Assembly (NCBI GenBank): GCA_028017165.1
Contig: CM051523.1
Location: 67,422,555 to 67,486,554 of the forward strand
DNA from: Herpetospermum pedunculosum
Taxonomy: Eukaryota; Streptophyta; Magnoliopsida; Cucurbitales; Cucurbitaceae
Direction: 5' to 3'
DNA: 64,000 nucleotides
In this document: piece by piece, positions 1 to 10,604 of the stretch
Position numbering within the stretch: the stretch's first letter is position 1
Layout: each line of letters opens with the position of its first letter
The notes under the pieces: model-generated
Told to the model about the DNA's origin: nothing
The model's database searches: none
What the model saw: only the letters and a program-made list of their open reading frames with translations
Made by a program: the position numbers and the translations under genes

Positions 1-833
1 TTGGTTTCGATTTTGCACCAAATTAACAGAAGATGAACCCCCAGTGAGTGACATACCAGAGATGCCAGATTTAAGGGCAAGTTGATACTCCAATCTCTTC
101 TCATAAGAGAGGAGATCAACCTGCATTTCAGACCAACCAACACCAATTATTCCTTGAAGCATAACCACAACAGGGTTATAGTCTTCATCAAAACCAGAAA
201 TAACCTGAGAGATAAGATCACTAACAGAGACAGAACTTCCAGCAAGAGTAAGACCATCAGAAAATTTCTTCATAGTAAGTAGGTATTCACTCCTTTTTAA
301 CACACATTTTCGAGTTTGCTGAAACATACGTTTGAGATAGTCAATTTCAGCTCTGGAGTGAATCCCAAATAAATCGGTCACAGCTTCCCACAAGGCTTTG
401 GATGTATAGAAACCCATGACCTGCATTGCTATTTCAGGCGCCATGGAGTTGTAGAGCCACCCGAGGAGGAGCTGGTCGACAGTGACCCACTTGGTGAACT
501 CGGGATTAGGAACCTTTGTGGGAGATGGAGTCATCGCAGGGCTGGAAATAGCTTGAACAGGCAACACTGATCTGTTGGTGTAGGTGCAGTCGGAAGAAGA
601 ATGAACTGCTCCGGGCAAAGATCGGTGCCGGTTAGGTGTCCCTCGAGTTGGTAACTTCGGAGGATGGGCCAGGCAAGAGTTTGCCAAAGAAGAAAGTTGG
701 TTCTGTCCAACTTTATAGAGGTTATCTGGTTTAGTAGCTGGTTCAAGGGAGGGCCAGAAAAATTTCCGTTGCTTATACTGAAGGGCAAGAGAGGAGAAGA
801 TTGATTAGGTGAAGACTGATTGACGTTAGCCAT
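1..833 (-). pseudogene. Copia-type retrotransposon gag fragment (frameshifted, truncated by window edge)
   Basis: Reading the minus strand from an ATG at 833 gives the N-terminus of a Ty1/Copia Gag polyprotein: a low-complexity Asn/Ser/Pro start, then a 'LDRTNFLLW' stretch followed by 'GHLTGTD', typical of plant Copia Gag. The frame stops at 531. The rest of Gag (motifs like 'LLGWLYNSM', 'ALWEAVTDLFG', 'RAEIDYLKRMFQQ') continues to the window edge in another frame, so there is a one-base frameshift near 575-590. Gag would package element RNA in virus-like particles. A primer-binding site and LTR lie immediately upstream (840-1120), giving the normal order LTR-PBS-gag. The break makes this copy non-functional; pol lies outside the window if present. 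Confidence 0.85.
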
Positions 834-839
834 TGAATG

Positions 840-851
840 GCTCTGATACCA
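840..851 (-). promoter_or_regulatory. Retrotransposon primer-binding site, initiator tRNA-Met type
   Basis: The minus strand reads TGGTATCAGAGC, the sequence complementary to the 3' end of plant initiator tRNA-Met used to prime reverse transcription by many Copia elements. It lies 7 bases upstream of the gag ATG and next to the LTR. Confidence 0.9.
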
Positions 852-1120
852 AGAGACAATCTATAGTATTTTAGGGAGAAAAGACAGAGGCACAGAGGAG
901 AAGGAATTCACTTCTTGTATCAGTATATTCAGTATTTGAAGTCAATACAGAGGCTATTCACCTAGCCTCTGTTATATACAATTGCTAAAGAATAATAGGA
1001 CAAAAACCCTAACAACCCTAGAGACGTGTTGCATTACAATTGGTGGAGAAATAACAGCTATGAGAGAGAAAGAGATCTAGAACCTTCTTTCATTCTAGGG
1101 GACACGTCATTGTTGTGTGA
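852..1120 (-). repeat. Probable 5' LTR of the Copia element
   Basis: DNA between the primer-binding site and the next recognisable repeat. On the minus strand it has a TATATAACAG TATA-like box near 970 and would run into the PBS. A clean TG...CA boundary is not visible, so both ends are approximate. Confidence 0.55.
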
Positions 1121-1131
1121 TTCTTGCTTAA

Positions 1132-1245
1132 TATTAGGGACAACGACCCTCCACATATCTCCTCGTTGGTATGTTATTGTCCACTTTGCCACAAATTCTC
1201 ATGGCGTTGAACCAAAATACCTCATACTAATGAAGAATATTGTTG
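1132..1245 (-). repeat. Truncated TRIM LTR remnant
   Basis: The first 60 or so bases (TTAGGGACAACGACCCTCC onward) match the start of the TRIM LTR at 4264. Similarity then fades, so only part of one LTR remains. Confidence 0.55.
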
Positions 1246-1729
1246 TAATGTCTCACATTACCATTAAGGGTATTTTTGTAATTTTCTATTGTTGTTTGTT
1301 TATTATGATTGTTATAATTAGAGAAGTTTATTTCATATATTAATAAATTATTGAATTTGTATTTAGTTATTTATCTATTAGGAGAGTCAAATATTTATGC
1401 ATAAAAGGTTAATTAACAAAGAATGTAACTTTAAATTGGAAGTATGATGTGGTTACTTATAAGTATAGTGAATTGTAACTTTTACCATAAGTTATATTAT
1501 TTTATAAACTATTTTACTACAAGGTAATAAAATAAGTAAACTATAATTCTTGACATTTACATTCCATAATTTATCCTAGTCAATGTAAGTAGACAAAAGA
1601 GGAGGAAAATAGTCATCTTAGTTATTAAGTTCTTTAATCTTAGTAAGTTTTTCTTAAGATATCTTTTAGACTTCCACCAAAGGGTCATTAGAAATTTATG
1701 TGGGTGAGTTGAAGAGCCAAATGACATGT
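1246..1729. other. AT-rich intergenic DNA
   Basis: No gene, RNA or structured repeat recognised. The short minus-strand open frame around 1696-1929 resembles nothing I know. Confidence 0.5.
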
Positions 1730-3743
1730 TGTAAGACCTCTTGGATGTTCATACAAAGAGAAGAGGAAATACTTGGTTTCTTCAAATTCCAATGAACTTT
1801 ACTCTTAAATTCTATGTGTCTTTTCATTGTCATTCCAAAATTGTCTAAAGAAATATCCAAGGTTTTCTCTCTAGCATCTATTCTAATCCTGTAACTCTCA
1901 TATTGAGAAATGATCACTTGTTTTTTCAAGTTGTTTCAAGTGTTGTTCTTGGATTTTACAAGTTCGTTCATCGGTTGCACCAAATCGGTAAGAAATGAGT
2001 TGTTTTCCATCTAGTTTCGTAGTGAGTCTTTTCTTGATATTTTTCATAGATCCTAAACATGTTTATACCAATCTTTTTCTAAGGTATTCCAGCATCATTT
2101 GAATCTAATTAGTTGCTGGAAATTTCCCTCCATTCATCGTGCACGGTAGAGAGGAAAAACACACCACCGGTAAGCCTCTTTTTCTCTGTTGTTTGAAATC
2201 GTTTAGGGGTTCTCATGAAAAATTTTAGGTGTTGTTTTAGATCTAAAAAGTGTTTATTTTGGGGCTGAAAATCAAAATTAAAATGCTTAAAAAAAACAAT
2301 CTTTAAAATTGCTCTAAAATGGTGTTTATCGGTTTACGATATTTCTAGTTCTAGCTCGAAATTGATTGATAAAGAAGTTTAATTACATTTGTTTTGAAAT
2401 TTTTTTATCATGTCCAGTAGCATAAAGTAAGCTTAAATATATTTTCAAGGAGTTCAAATTAACTTTCATGATCATATTTTCATAGGGCTTAAAATCGGTA
2501 AAAACTAGTACAATTTATGTTTTCAATTTTTTAATGAATTCTATGAAATAGTAAATTATTTTAATGTATTTTTTATCTATAAATCAGAGCTTAATATGTT
2601 CACAAAAAGTATCTTATGAGTTTTGAATATTATTTTTATGATTAATATTAACTATGTGAATTACTATGCAAATTAGGTTAGCTAGTAAAGTTAGTGTGTT
2701 TTAGCTAGTGGATGAAGTTTCTTTAGCAAAACTAAATTTAAGTTAGACCTAATTTAATCTGTATCATATGTTATTTAGGAAGCTTTAAAGGATTTAGATT
2801 TGAAGCTTGAGGTAAGTGGATTCTATCATAAGTAGCCGAATTGATTGTTGTATTGTATAGTTGTGATGTTTGATTAATCTTTTTATTGTGGTATTGATTG
2901 TAAGTGAGTTATATTATATTGTTTTAATATATACTTGATTGATTTGTTGTTTTATGATATTTGATGTTTTGCAAAGTATGCTATGTCATGTTATTTTTGT
3001 ATGGTTCTACACTTCACATGATCTATGTTACTTTGATTGGTTAGTGAAGCATGCTTAGGTTGAGTATGACATATATGTGTGATACATTACATTCATGAAG
3101 TCAACTAAGTAAAGTCATGGAGTTAGGGAAGAATACGTTAGGCATGAAATACCCAAATTAAGCAGTTATGTTATGCAGCTAGATGTATGATATGACAAGT
3201 ATGGTTTCTGCTAACGGGCTGGGCCCTAGGAAACAAAATTAGTTCATGTTAATGATAATTATAAGGGACAATTACCTTATAAATATTACATGCGGAATTG
3301 ACGGTCATGGTATGAGGTATTTCTGCTTAGCATGGCGCCAAATCAAGGATACAAGTATGTATGTAAGAATATGTAAGCAAGTACAAGTATGTTAAGGTAG
3401 ATTGTTTCATAGTCTACATGTTAGGATGTGATATGCAAGCATGTAAGCATGTTGTGTGTGTTTGAGTATGAAGGTTCCTTATGATAGGAACCACTTACAA
3501 GGTATTTTTATACTACCTCTCGTGGTTTTATATTTTTCAAATAGCCATGTAGATGATTGTGAATTCAACGAGGATGATCTTGGCATTGAAGAGGAAGAAC
3601 CATGAGATGTGCCCGAAATTTTAAGTTTAATGATTTATGATCACAACTTTAGTTTATGTTTATTTTATTTATAGATTTATGCGTTATGAGTAATTATCCC
3701 ATTTTAAGTTAATTAATTATATATAAAATTTGGGGTCATTACA
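1730..3743 (+). repeat. Possible gypsy-type solo LTR (about 2.0 kb)
   Basis: The stretch starts TGTAAGACCTC and ends GGGGTCATTACA, matching inverted ends of the kind seen in long plant Ty3/gypsy (Tekay/Del-like) LTRs, and contains no coding sequence. Flanking pentamers (catgt and attgt) are a poor target-site match, so ends and class are tentative. Confidence 0.4.
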
Positions 3744-4451
3744 ATTGTTCTTCCTTATATATTCATGATCCCAATCCCCTTTTATCCTCCTTATATATTC
3801 ACGATCCCAAAAAGAATCATACCAATGAAGAATGTTGTCTCTTCTTATATACCCATGATTTTTCACTCTTCTAACCAATGTGGGACTTTGGTCGCACTCT
3901 CAACAATCCTCCTCTCGAACGAAGTACCACCTCCCCTCTCCTCAAATAGTCATTTATCTGTCTAACTCTTATCCAAGCCAACTCCTTTACCGGAGCACAC
4001 GACCAGTCCCGCCAGTTCGATAGAGCTCAACCACGAATCTCCACCAATGACTACACCTTTGAAGGCTCATCAGGCTCACCATATCTTTGTCCGGTACCCG
4101 AGTATTCCACCGACATGGTTAAGTTAGGGGCATTCGTTAGTTCGATAGAGCTCAACCACGAATCTCCACCAATGACTACGCCTTTGAAGCTCCCCATATC
4201 TTTGTCTGGCACCCGAAGATTCCACTGATATGGTTAAGTTAGGGGCATGACTCTAATACCACTTGTTACGGACAACGACCCTCCGCATATCTCCTCATTG
4301 GTATGATATTGTTCACTTTGGGCATAACACTCATGACTTTTTTTTGTTCCACCCCAAAAGGCTTCATACCAATGGAGAATGTTGTCCCTCCTTATATACC
4401 GTGATCTCCCCCTCTTCTAACCGACGTGAGATTTTGGTCGCACTCCCAACA
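3744..4451 (-). mobile_element. TRIM (terminal-repeat retrotransposon in miniature)
   Basis: Two related LTRs, a truncated one ending at 3905 and a full one at 4264-4451 (TGTTACGGAC to CCCAACA), flank a 358-bp non-coding internal region. Next to the right LTR is a mutated PBS (TGGTATTAGAGT, 4250-4261, minus). Next to the left LTR is a purine-rich tract on the minus strand (4 kb family version of GAGGGGAGGAT). This order fixes the element on the minus strand. The internal region holds two copies of a 55-bp segment (about 4015 and 4138). It has no coding capacity, so mobility would depend on other elements. The same family forms the array at 45906-46902. Confidence 0.75.
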
Positions 4452-5111
4452 AATGTTTATAATTAAAATACTCATATGTTTGATTACATTATCTCAAAAG
4501 TATTTATAAATTTGTTTGGTTTAATATACACTAAAAATATTTATACTAATGTCAAATTATTATAAAAGACGACTATTAATAAACGATATGAATTAATAAG
4601 TTTAAATTTGTATTTAAAACACTATGACTGAGTCACCGATAGGATGATGATCGAGGTGGTGGTCAATGGATGTGGGCGGTGGTAGTCGTCGGAGCTCGAC
4701 GATGGTCACCGAATGTGGGCGGTGATAGTTGTCAGAAGTGGGTGATAGTGGTCGTCGGAAGTGGGTCAGGGGTGGTCAGAGGTAGGCAACGATGGTTGTC
4801 AGCGGTTGTGATCGCCGGTGGTGGTGATGGTGGTTGCTGGCTACAACCATGGTGAAAGTGAAGGTGGAGGATTTAAGAGGAGTAGTGTGAGTTTATTTTG
4901 GTAATTTTAATATATTATGAAAAATTGAGAGGATTCCAAATGAAACACCAAAAAAATCCTTTTTATTCTAAAAGTTAATGTCCAATTGTTTCATCTAAAA
5001 TACTTATTTCTAAAATTCATTTTCTAAGAAGTTATTTTGAATACAAACGCAAAAGTTTAATACTCAATCCAAATGAACTTTTAATGAAAATTTGAGACCA
5101 AATATTACAAG
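4452..5111. other. Intergenic DNA with a GT-rich patch
   Basis: Bases 4630-4860 are rich in GGTGGT/GTCGTCGG triplet-like motifs and give an open frame of Gly/Val/Trp without family resemblance. I read it as low-complexity sequence. The rest is AT-rich. Confidence 0.5.
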
Positions 5112-5684
5112 CAGGGGCAGAGCCACGTAGGGGCCAGGGGCACGTGCTCCCCCTCAAATTATTAATTTTATAGGTTTGTATATTGGATTTCGAAAAATAT
5201 AACTATATGTTATATATTTGTATTAATAAAATCAGAATAAATAACAAAACATCCTTTTTTTTTTTTTATGGGAAGGGGCACCAATTTTGAGTTTTTAAAT
5301 TTTGTATCTAATAATTACGTGTTTTTTTTTTAAATGTCGAACAAGTTGATGGATGACACATTAATTTTATATCTAACAAAATATTTAATATTTTAAATTT
5401 TTTAGTGTCTTTATTAGATACAAAATTGAGAGTTTAATTATTCGACACAAAATTAAAATTTGAAGAATCTATTAGACTCAATTAAAATTTGAAGCATTTA
5501 TTAGACACAAAATTGAAAGTTTAAGAATCTATCAGACTAAAAATTGAAAGTTTAAGAGTGTGCACGCACATTTTAGAGTTTAAAGACTATACAAACCTAA
5601 ATCGAAAATTTCAAGGACTAAACTTGCCATTAATTTTTATTGGAATTGTTTCCCTTCTCACAAATTCTTTTAGATCCGCCTATG
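5112..5684. mobile_element. Non-autonomous hAT element, copy 1
   Basis: Ends are CAGGGGCAGAGCC and (reverse complement of the right end) CATAGGCGGATC. The element is flanked by an exact 8-bp duplication ATTACAAG at 5104-5111 and 5685-5692. Eight-base duplications with CAGGGGCGG-type ends are diagnostic of hAT transposons. At 573 bp with no ORF it cannot encode a transposase. The interior carries 'acaaaattgaaagttta' phrases also present in the copies at 50412 and 54806. Confidence 0.85.
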
Positions 5685-5692
5685 ATTACAAG

Positions 5693-6373
5693 GTGTTTAG
5701 TTTAAGATCAAATTATCTTACTAAATTTATCTGCCCAATATTTTGAATGTACCATATAATTGCAATTTCAAATTAATGTTTAACAGGGATTGGCTCTATG
5801 ATGCTTACATATACACACGCATATTAAGATTGAAAATCAAGATTGTACTATTATAAATTTAAGTCTAGATGAAGTTGTAGAAAATAAAAGTGAAATAATA
5901 GTCCAAATTAAATGAATAAAATAATAATGGTATAGTTGGTTCTTTTAATATTTTAGTCGGTTTAGTTTAATTTAATTAAACTTTTATTATTTGATTGGCT
6001 ACCAAGTTTTGATTGAATCAAATCAAATTAGTTAAAATTTATATTTTATTAAAGAAACTATCTTAGTTTTTTTATTAGCTTAATCAGTCACTCTTCTCAA
6101 CTGAATTACCATGCAACAAATATATGATTAATTTAATTTGAACTAATTTAGTATATATTTCAAACTCAAACTTTTTTAGTTTTATATTTTTAATATATAA
6201 ATCATGCATACTTTCTCACCAATTTTTTGTAAGTCAAAATTTAAAAATAAAACACTTTTTTTTTTTTTTTTTTTTTTTAGATTTTGAAAATGTTTTTTAA
6301 AAGTGGTTAACAAACCAAAAAAAACAGGTAAGTGGGAGCAATGTTTTTAGTTGGTTGAAAGTTGATTTTGATT
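5693..6373. other. AT-rich intergenic DNA with a T tract
   Basis: No gene seen. A run of T lies at about 6255-6279. Bases 6281-6350 are repeated, with changes, just right of the solo LTR at 15774-15845. Confidence 0.55.
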
Positions 6374-6837
6374 TGTTACGGGCTACCTCAACGTTGCGTC
6401 ACGCGCTGACGTCACACCCACCCTCCAAGGAGTGGGGACCACCACACCAAGTTCTGGACGAGCCATCCGCTAGGGGGCCAACTCCGGAACCTCGGAAGAA
6501 GCTTACTACGACTGACGAAGGCAGACTGTCGTCACACCACCCCTTGATTAGCACGAGATGTGACCGACAAGACAGTCTACCACGATTGACGAAGAGGCGG
6601 CACAACAACGCCCTCAATCCTCTCGGGAATCGGGGAACGCGACAGTTGCCGCCATTATGACAAGGCACGCGGATCCACCCCGGTTGGTCTGTACCCCCTC
6701 GCCCCAGTCTAAGCACTCGTCCGAAGGCCAGGAGACCGGGTCGCTCAGGAAACACTGCCTCACCGCCAACTATAAATATTGTTCTTGTTCCAAGGGAAAA
6801 GGGGACAACAAATCCACGCGTACACTACAAGAATTTA

Positions 6838-7375
6838 GGGTTTTCTCGACGCAGAAAATCCGTCGGGAAAGACCCTAAATCCGTCGAGAGAAGTTTTCCC
6901 GACGGAAAAACAACCGTCGGGAGATTTCGTCGGGACAAGGGCGTCGGGAGAGGCTCTCCCGACGCTTTTAAATTTTCGTCGAGACAGGTTACTCTCTCGA
7001 CGGTTTACCTCCACCGTCGAGAGAACAGTTTCTCTCGACGATCAGACTATTCGTCGAGAAAGGATTCTTTCTCGACGGATTAGGGTTCCCTAATCCGTCG
7101 AGAGAAACGATACTCTCTCGACGGATTCAAAAACCCTAATCCGTCGGGAGAGAGTATCGTTTCTCGACGGATTAGGGTTTTCGAATCCGTCGAGAGAGTA
7201 TCGTTTCTCTCGACGCTTTTGTTTAGCAAAATCCGTCGAGAGAAGTTGACTTCTCTCGACGGATTAACCAAAATCGTCGGGAGAAACGCTTTCTCTCGAC
7301 GATTTTGGTTAGCAATATCCGTCGAGAGAAGTTGACTTCTCTCGACGGATTAACCAAAATCGTCGGGAGAAGATC
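6838..7375. repeat. Left subterminal repeat array of the CACTA element
   Basis: Many copies of TCCGTCGAGAGAA / TTCTCTCGACGGA, many arranged as inverted pairs separated by short spacers, so the region can form hairpins. In En/Spm-type elements such repeats bind TNPA and bring the ends together. Confidence 0.9.
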
Positions 7376-7734
7376 AGTTTTATTTAATTCACATTTTTAA
7401 TTCCTGTTTTTTTTTTTTCAATTTAAAATACCTAATAGGTTTGAAACACACATTTAATTAATTAAATTCAAACATTAGATTGTAAAAAGTTATTTTCATT
7501 CAAATGTAAATTAAAATTGTTAAAAAGTTGGCTTACACAACAAAATTAAACCGACATAAATATTCAAAATTAAACGCAGTCGAGTCCACTTCGAGAGCAG
7601 CTTTGTGAACATCAACCCAAAATACCTGAAAAATAAAATAATAAATCTCATATTAACATAGCATCAAAAACATAAAAAATTATAACTTAAAACATAAAGT
7701 GAAATGCAAAAACTAAATTTACCTAAACATGAAC

Positions 7735-7935
7735 ATAAACTCAACATACATGCAAAATCTAAATTTACCTAAACTCAACATCTAAATTTACCTAAACTCA
7801 ACATACATTCAAAATCTAAATTTACATAAAATCAACATACATGCAAAATCTAAATTTACCTAAACTCAACATACATGCAAAATCTAAATTTACCTAAACT
7901 CAACATACATGCAAAATCTAAATTCACCTAAACAT
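7735..7935. repeat. Minisatellite, about 35-bp unit, inside CACTA
   Basis: Five to six copies of a unit beginning CTCAACATACATGCAAAATC and continuing TAAATTTACCTAAA, with one shortened copy. Non-coding, between the left subterminal array and the 3' end of the TNPA-like gene. Confidence 0.85.
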
Positions 7936-7960
7936 CAACATAAACTCATATATATATATA

Positions 7961-8135
7961 GTTTACTTAAAACAACCCAAATCTATATATGAACTTAAAC
8001 TAAACTAAAACACAAAACTAAAGTTAGTTTAACTTAAACTAACTATATAGTTTACTTAAAACAACCCAAATCTATATATGAACTTAAACTAAACTAAAAC
8101 AGAAAACTAAAGTTAGTTTAACTTAAACTAACTAC
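7961..8135. repeat. Direct duplication of about 87 bp inside CACTA
   Basis: Two nearly identical adjacent copies of a segment containing AGTTTACTTAAAACAACCC and ending in TTAACTTAAACTAACTA. Confidence 0.8.
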
Positions 8136-8189
8136 TAAATTACTAAAGTTAGTTTACTTCAACTAACTTTAAACAACAACATCAAACAA

Positions 8190-8720
8190 CACAAATTTAC
8201 TCCAAATAAACCAAAACAACAACTCTAAACAACATCAAACAACTCAAATTTACTCCAAACAACTCAAATCTACTCCAAACAAACCAAACAACAACTCTAA
8301 ACAACACCAAACAACCCAAAATTAATCCAAACAAACCAAAAGAACAACTTTAAACAACACCAAACAACTCAAATTTACTCCAAACAAACCTAAACAACAT
8401 CAAACAACCCAAATCTACTCCAAACAAACCTAAACAACATCAAACAACCCAAATCTACTCCAAACAAACCAAAACAACAACTCTAAACAACATCAAACAA
8501 CCCAAATTTACTCCAAACAACTCAAATCTACTCCAAACAAACCAAAACAACTCTAAATAACACCAAACAACTAAAATTTACTCCAAACAAACCAAAACAA
8601 CAACTCTAAACAACATCAAACAACCCAAATTTACTCCAAACAACTCAAATCTACTCCAAACAAACCAAAACAACAACTATAAACAACACCAAACAACTCA
8701 AAATTAACTTAAACTTAAAC
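8190..8720. repeat. A/C-rich minisatellite inside CACTA
   Basis: Irregular tandem copies built from CCAAACAAACCAAAACAAC, TCTAAACAACATCAAACAAC and CCAAATTTACT blocks (period near 60 bp with length variants). On the plus strand there is almost no G for about 500 bases. Confidence 0.85.
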
Positions 8721-8726
8721 TAACTT

Positions 8727-8915
8727 TAAACTAACATATACTCAAAATCATATTGACTACCATAACTGCAGGATAGTCAAACCAAAATAATATTCACCCA
8801 ATTTCCATCCATGTATCATTAGCGAAACTTAACTTCAAACAACATCAAACTCAACACATATACTCAAAATCATATTGGCTACCATAACTGCAGGATAGCC
8901 AAACCAACAAGTCTT
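8727..8915. repeat. Two-copy direct repeat near the 3' end of the TNPA-like gene
   Basis: The phrase ACTCAAAATCATATTG followed by CTACCATAACTGCAGGATAG occurs at about 8738 and 8860. Confidence 0.7.
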
Positions 8916-8958
8916 ATTACCTACAAATAATTTGATTACAAGAGGATAAAGATGATAC

Positions 8959-10516
8959 CTATTTCGATGTTCGGCCTTGTGAACGAACGAGTTGGCTAAC
9001 CATTTCTCTGAGGCTAGCTACTTCAGCTGTATTTTTAGCTAATTCAGCTGCATTTCTAGCTCGTTCAGATGTATTTTCAGTCATCATTTGTTTCAACTCT
9101 TGTTGGGTTTCATTCAGTCGTTCCACGGTCTGATTCAATTGTTCTTTTGTGTTGTTCAACTCTTGCTGTGTCTGAGTCACAACAAGACTTAGTTCATGCT
9201 CTCTCTGTGATTTATAGGTTGAACTATGTTTTCTTGATTTCGACGGTCTTGGTCCATAACCTACACCTTTAATGTGACCTGATCGACTACCCAATACTTC
9301 ACGTATTTCTTCCTCAGAAAGTGGTTGGGTCCCTTCTGGAGTGGGTCGACTTTGCATCTCTTTCATTTTAAGCTGCGATTATTAATTCATATAAGAATTT
9401 TGATACTAACTTTACAAATTAATTATCCTTAAGAAGTAGGAAACTTACATAACTATCCCGAGCGGCCTCATTCACCCACTGATCATCTTCACCTCCTTTA
9501 TTATGTGTTCTTGTGGCACGAAATAAATCAATAGGTCCTAAGTTCACACCTTTTGCTTTCTACAACAAAGTTTTTTACCATATCAATAATTATTCAATAC
9601 CAAAAAAAACTGAAATCATAAATCATTTTTTCCAACCTACCATTTTTTCGTGTACGTGAAGGAATGACTTAGTTCCAGTGCAATGATTGAAAGGAAGACT
9701 TTGTCGATTCTTTTTATTTTTTTCCGCATTTTTCTAAGAAAATAAGAGATTATTAGTGTAAATTAATTTAAATGGCGTCATATGATCACATCTCTAACAA
9801 ATTTAAGTAATGTACCTTAAATTCAGGGTCATCCCACCTATCGCACAGGTGAAGCCAATCTGCCATGTCAGGTACTCGTTCATGCGGCCATGCACGTCCT
9901 TCCTCAGGGGTGGATGATTCTTTATAATGTTTGAGCAATTCCGCTCTAAACTCTTTAAAACCATTCTTTGAAATGTGCTCAATGTATTCATGAACAACGG
10001 GTTGTGACAAATCGATCACAAAATGATTCTGCAAAAAAAGAAAAACATAAGTAAAGTATTTTTAGCTAATAATCACAAACAACTAAAAAAATAAACTTAC
10101 CAATAGTCGATCTTTAACGTGGTCTCGGACGTCTTGTGGCACTTGTTTCCATGATTTGTATCTCACAGAAAAGCTTTCTCTCACAATGGTACCAATGGCT
10201 AAGCTGAACGTTGAGGCAAAATCACACGTCGGCTTCCGGATTTCATCAGAAATATGTATTGGGATTTTTCCGTGTTTTCGAACATATCTATCCAAATTTA
10301 GATTTCGACTATATCCCCTCACGTTACGTACAATCCTAACTGAAATAAATAATGAACATACAATTTAATATTCATATCATATCGAAAAATATAAGTATCA
10401 ATTCAATTAAGTTAACCTGAAGCCTCATCCTCCGCAGAAGATGGTGTGCCTGTCATCCGCAATCCCTCCAAATAAATATTAGCTGAATCTCGGGAATTAA
10501 TACGATCAGATGACAT
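8959..10516 (-). CDS. TNPA-like protein of the CACTA element (Ptta/En/Spm, Transposase_24 type)
   Basis: Six exons, minus strand: 10417-10516, 10101-10339, 9816-10028, 9641-9733, 9449-9559 and 8959-9372. All introns have GT...AG ends and the phases agree, giving 389 aa. It starts MSSDRINSRD. The central part has features of plant Ptta/En/Spm transposase proteins: 'RYKSWKQVP', 'RWDDPEFK', 'NRQSLPFNHCTGTKSF' and a 'GGEDDQWVNEAARDSY' segment. The C-terminal ~100 residues are a Gln/Glu/Asn-rich coiled coil ('TQTQQELNNTKEQL' onward). In related elements this protein binds the subterminal repeats and helps excision. It is transcribed in the same direction as, and downstream of, the TNPD-like gene, which may share its promoter. 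The start is the only ATG before a clean first exon. Function is inferred from family. Confidence 0.85.
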
Positions 10517-10604
10517 CGTCTACCTACAAAACAATCATGAAATGTATAAATGAAACACATAGTTACATACATCTACAAATGTTACATAAATCTACATACT
10601 GATT

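Noticed and set aside
4670..4855. Val/Gly-rich ORF
   Set aside because: Low-complexity GGTGGT-type DNA with no family resemblance.
6355..6878. Overlapping ORFs in the left part of the solo LTR
   Set aside because: They lie within a non-coding LTR shared by three other loci and have no conserved frame between copies.
6838..7375. Regularly repeated short units resembling a CRISPR array
   Set aside because: Units vary, alternate orientation and sit at the end of a CACTA transposon in a plant genome; no cas-like genes are present.
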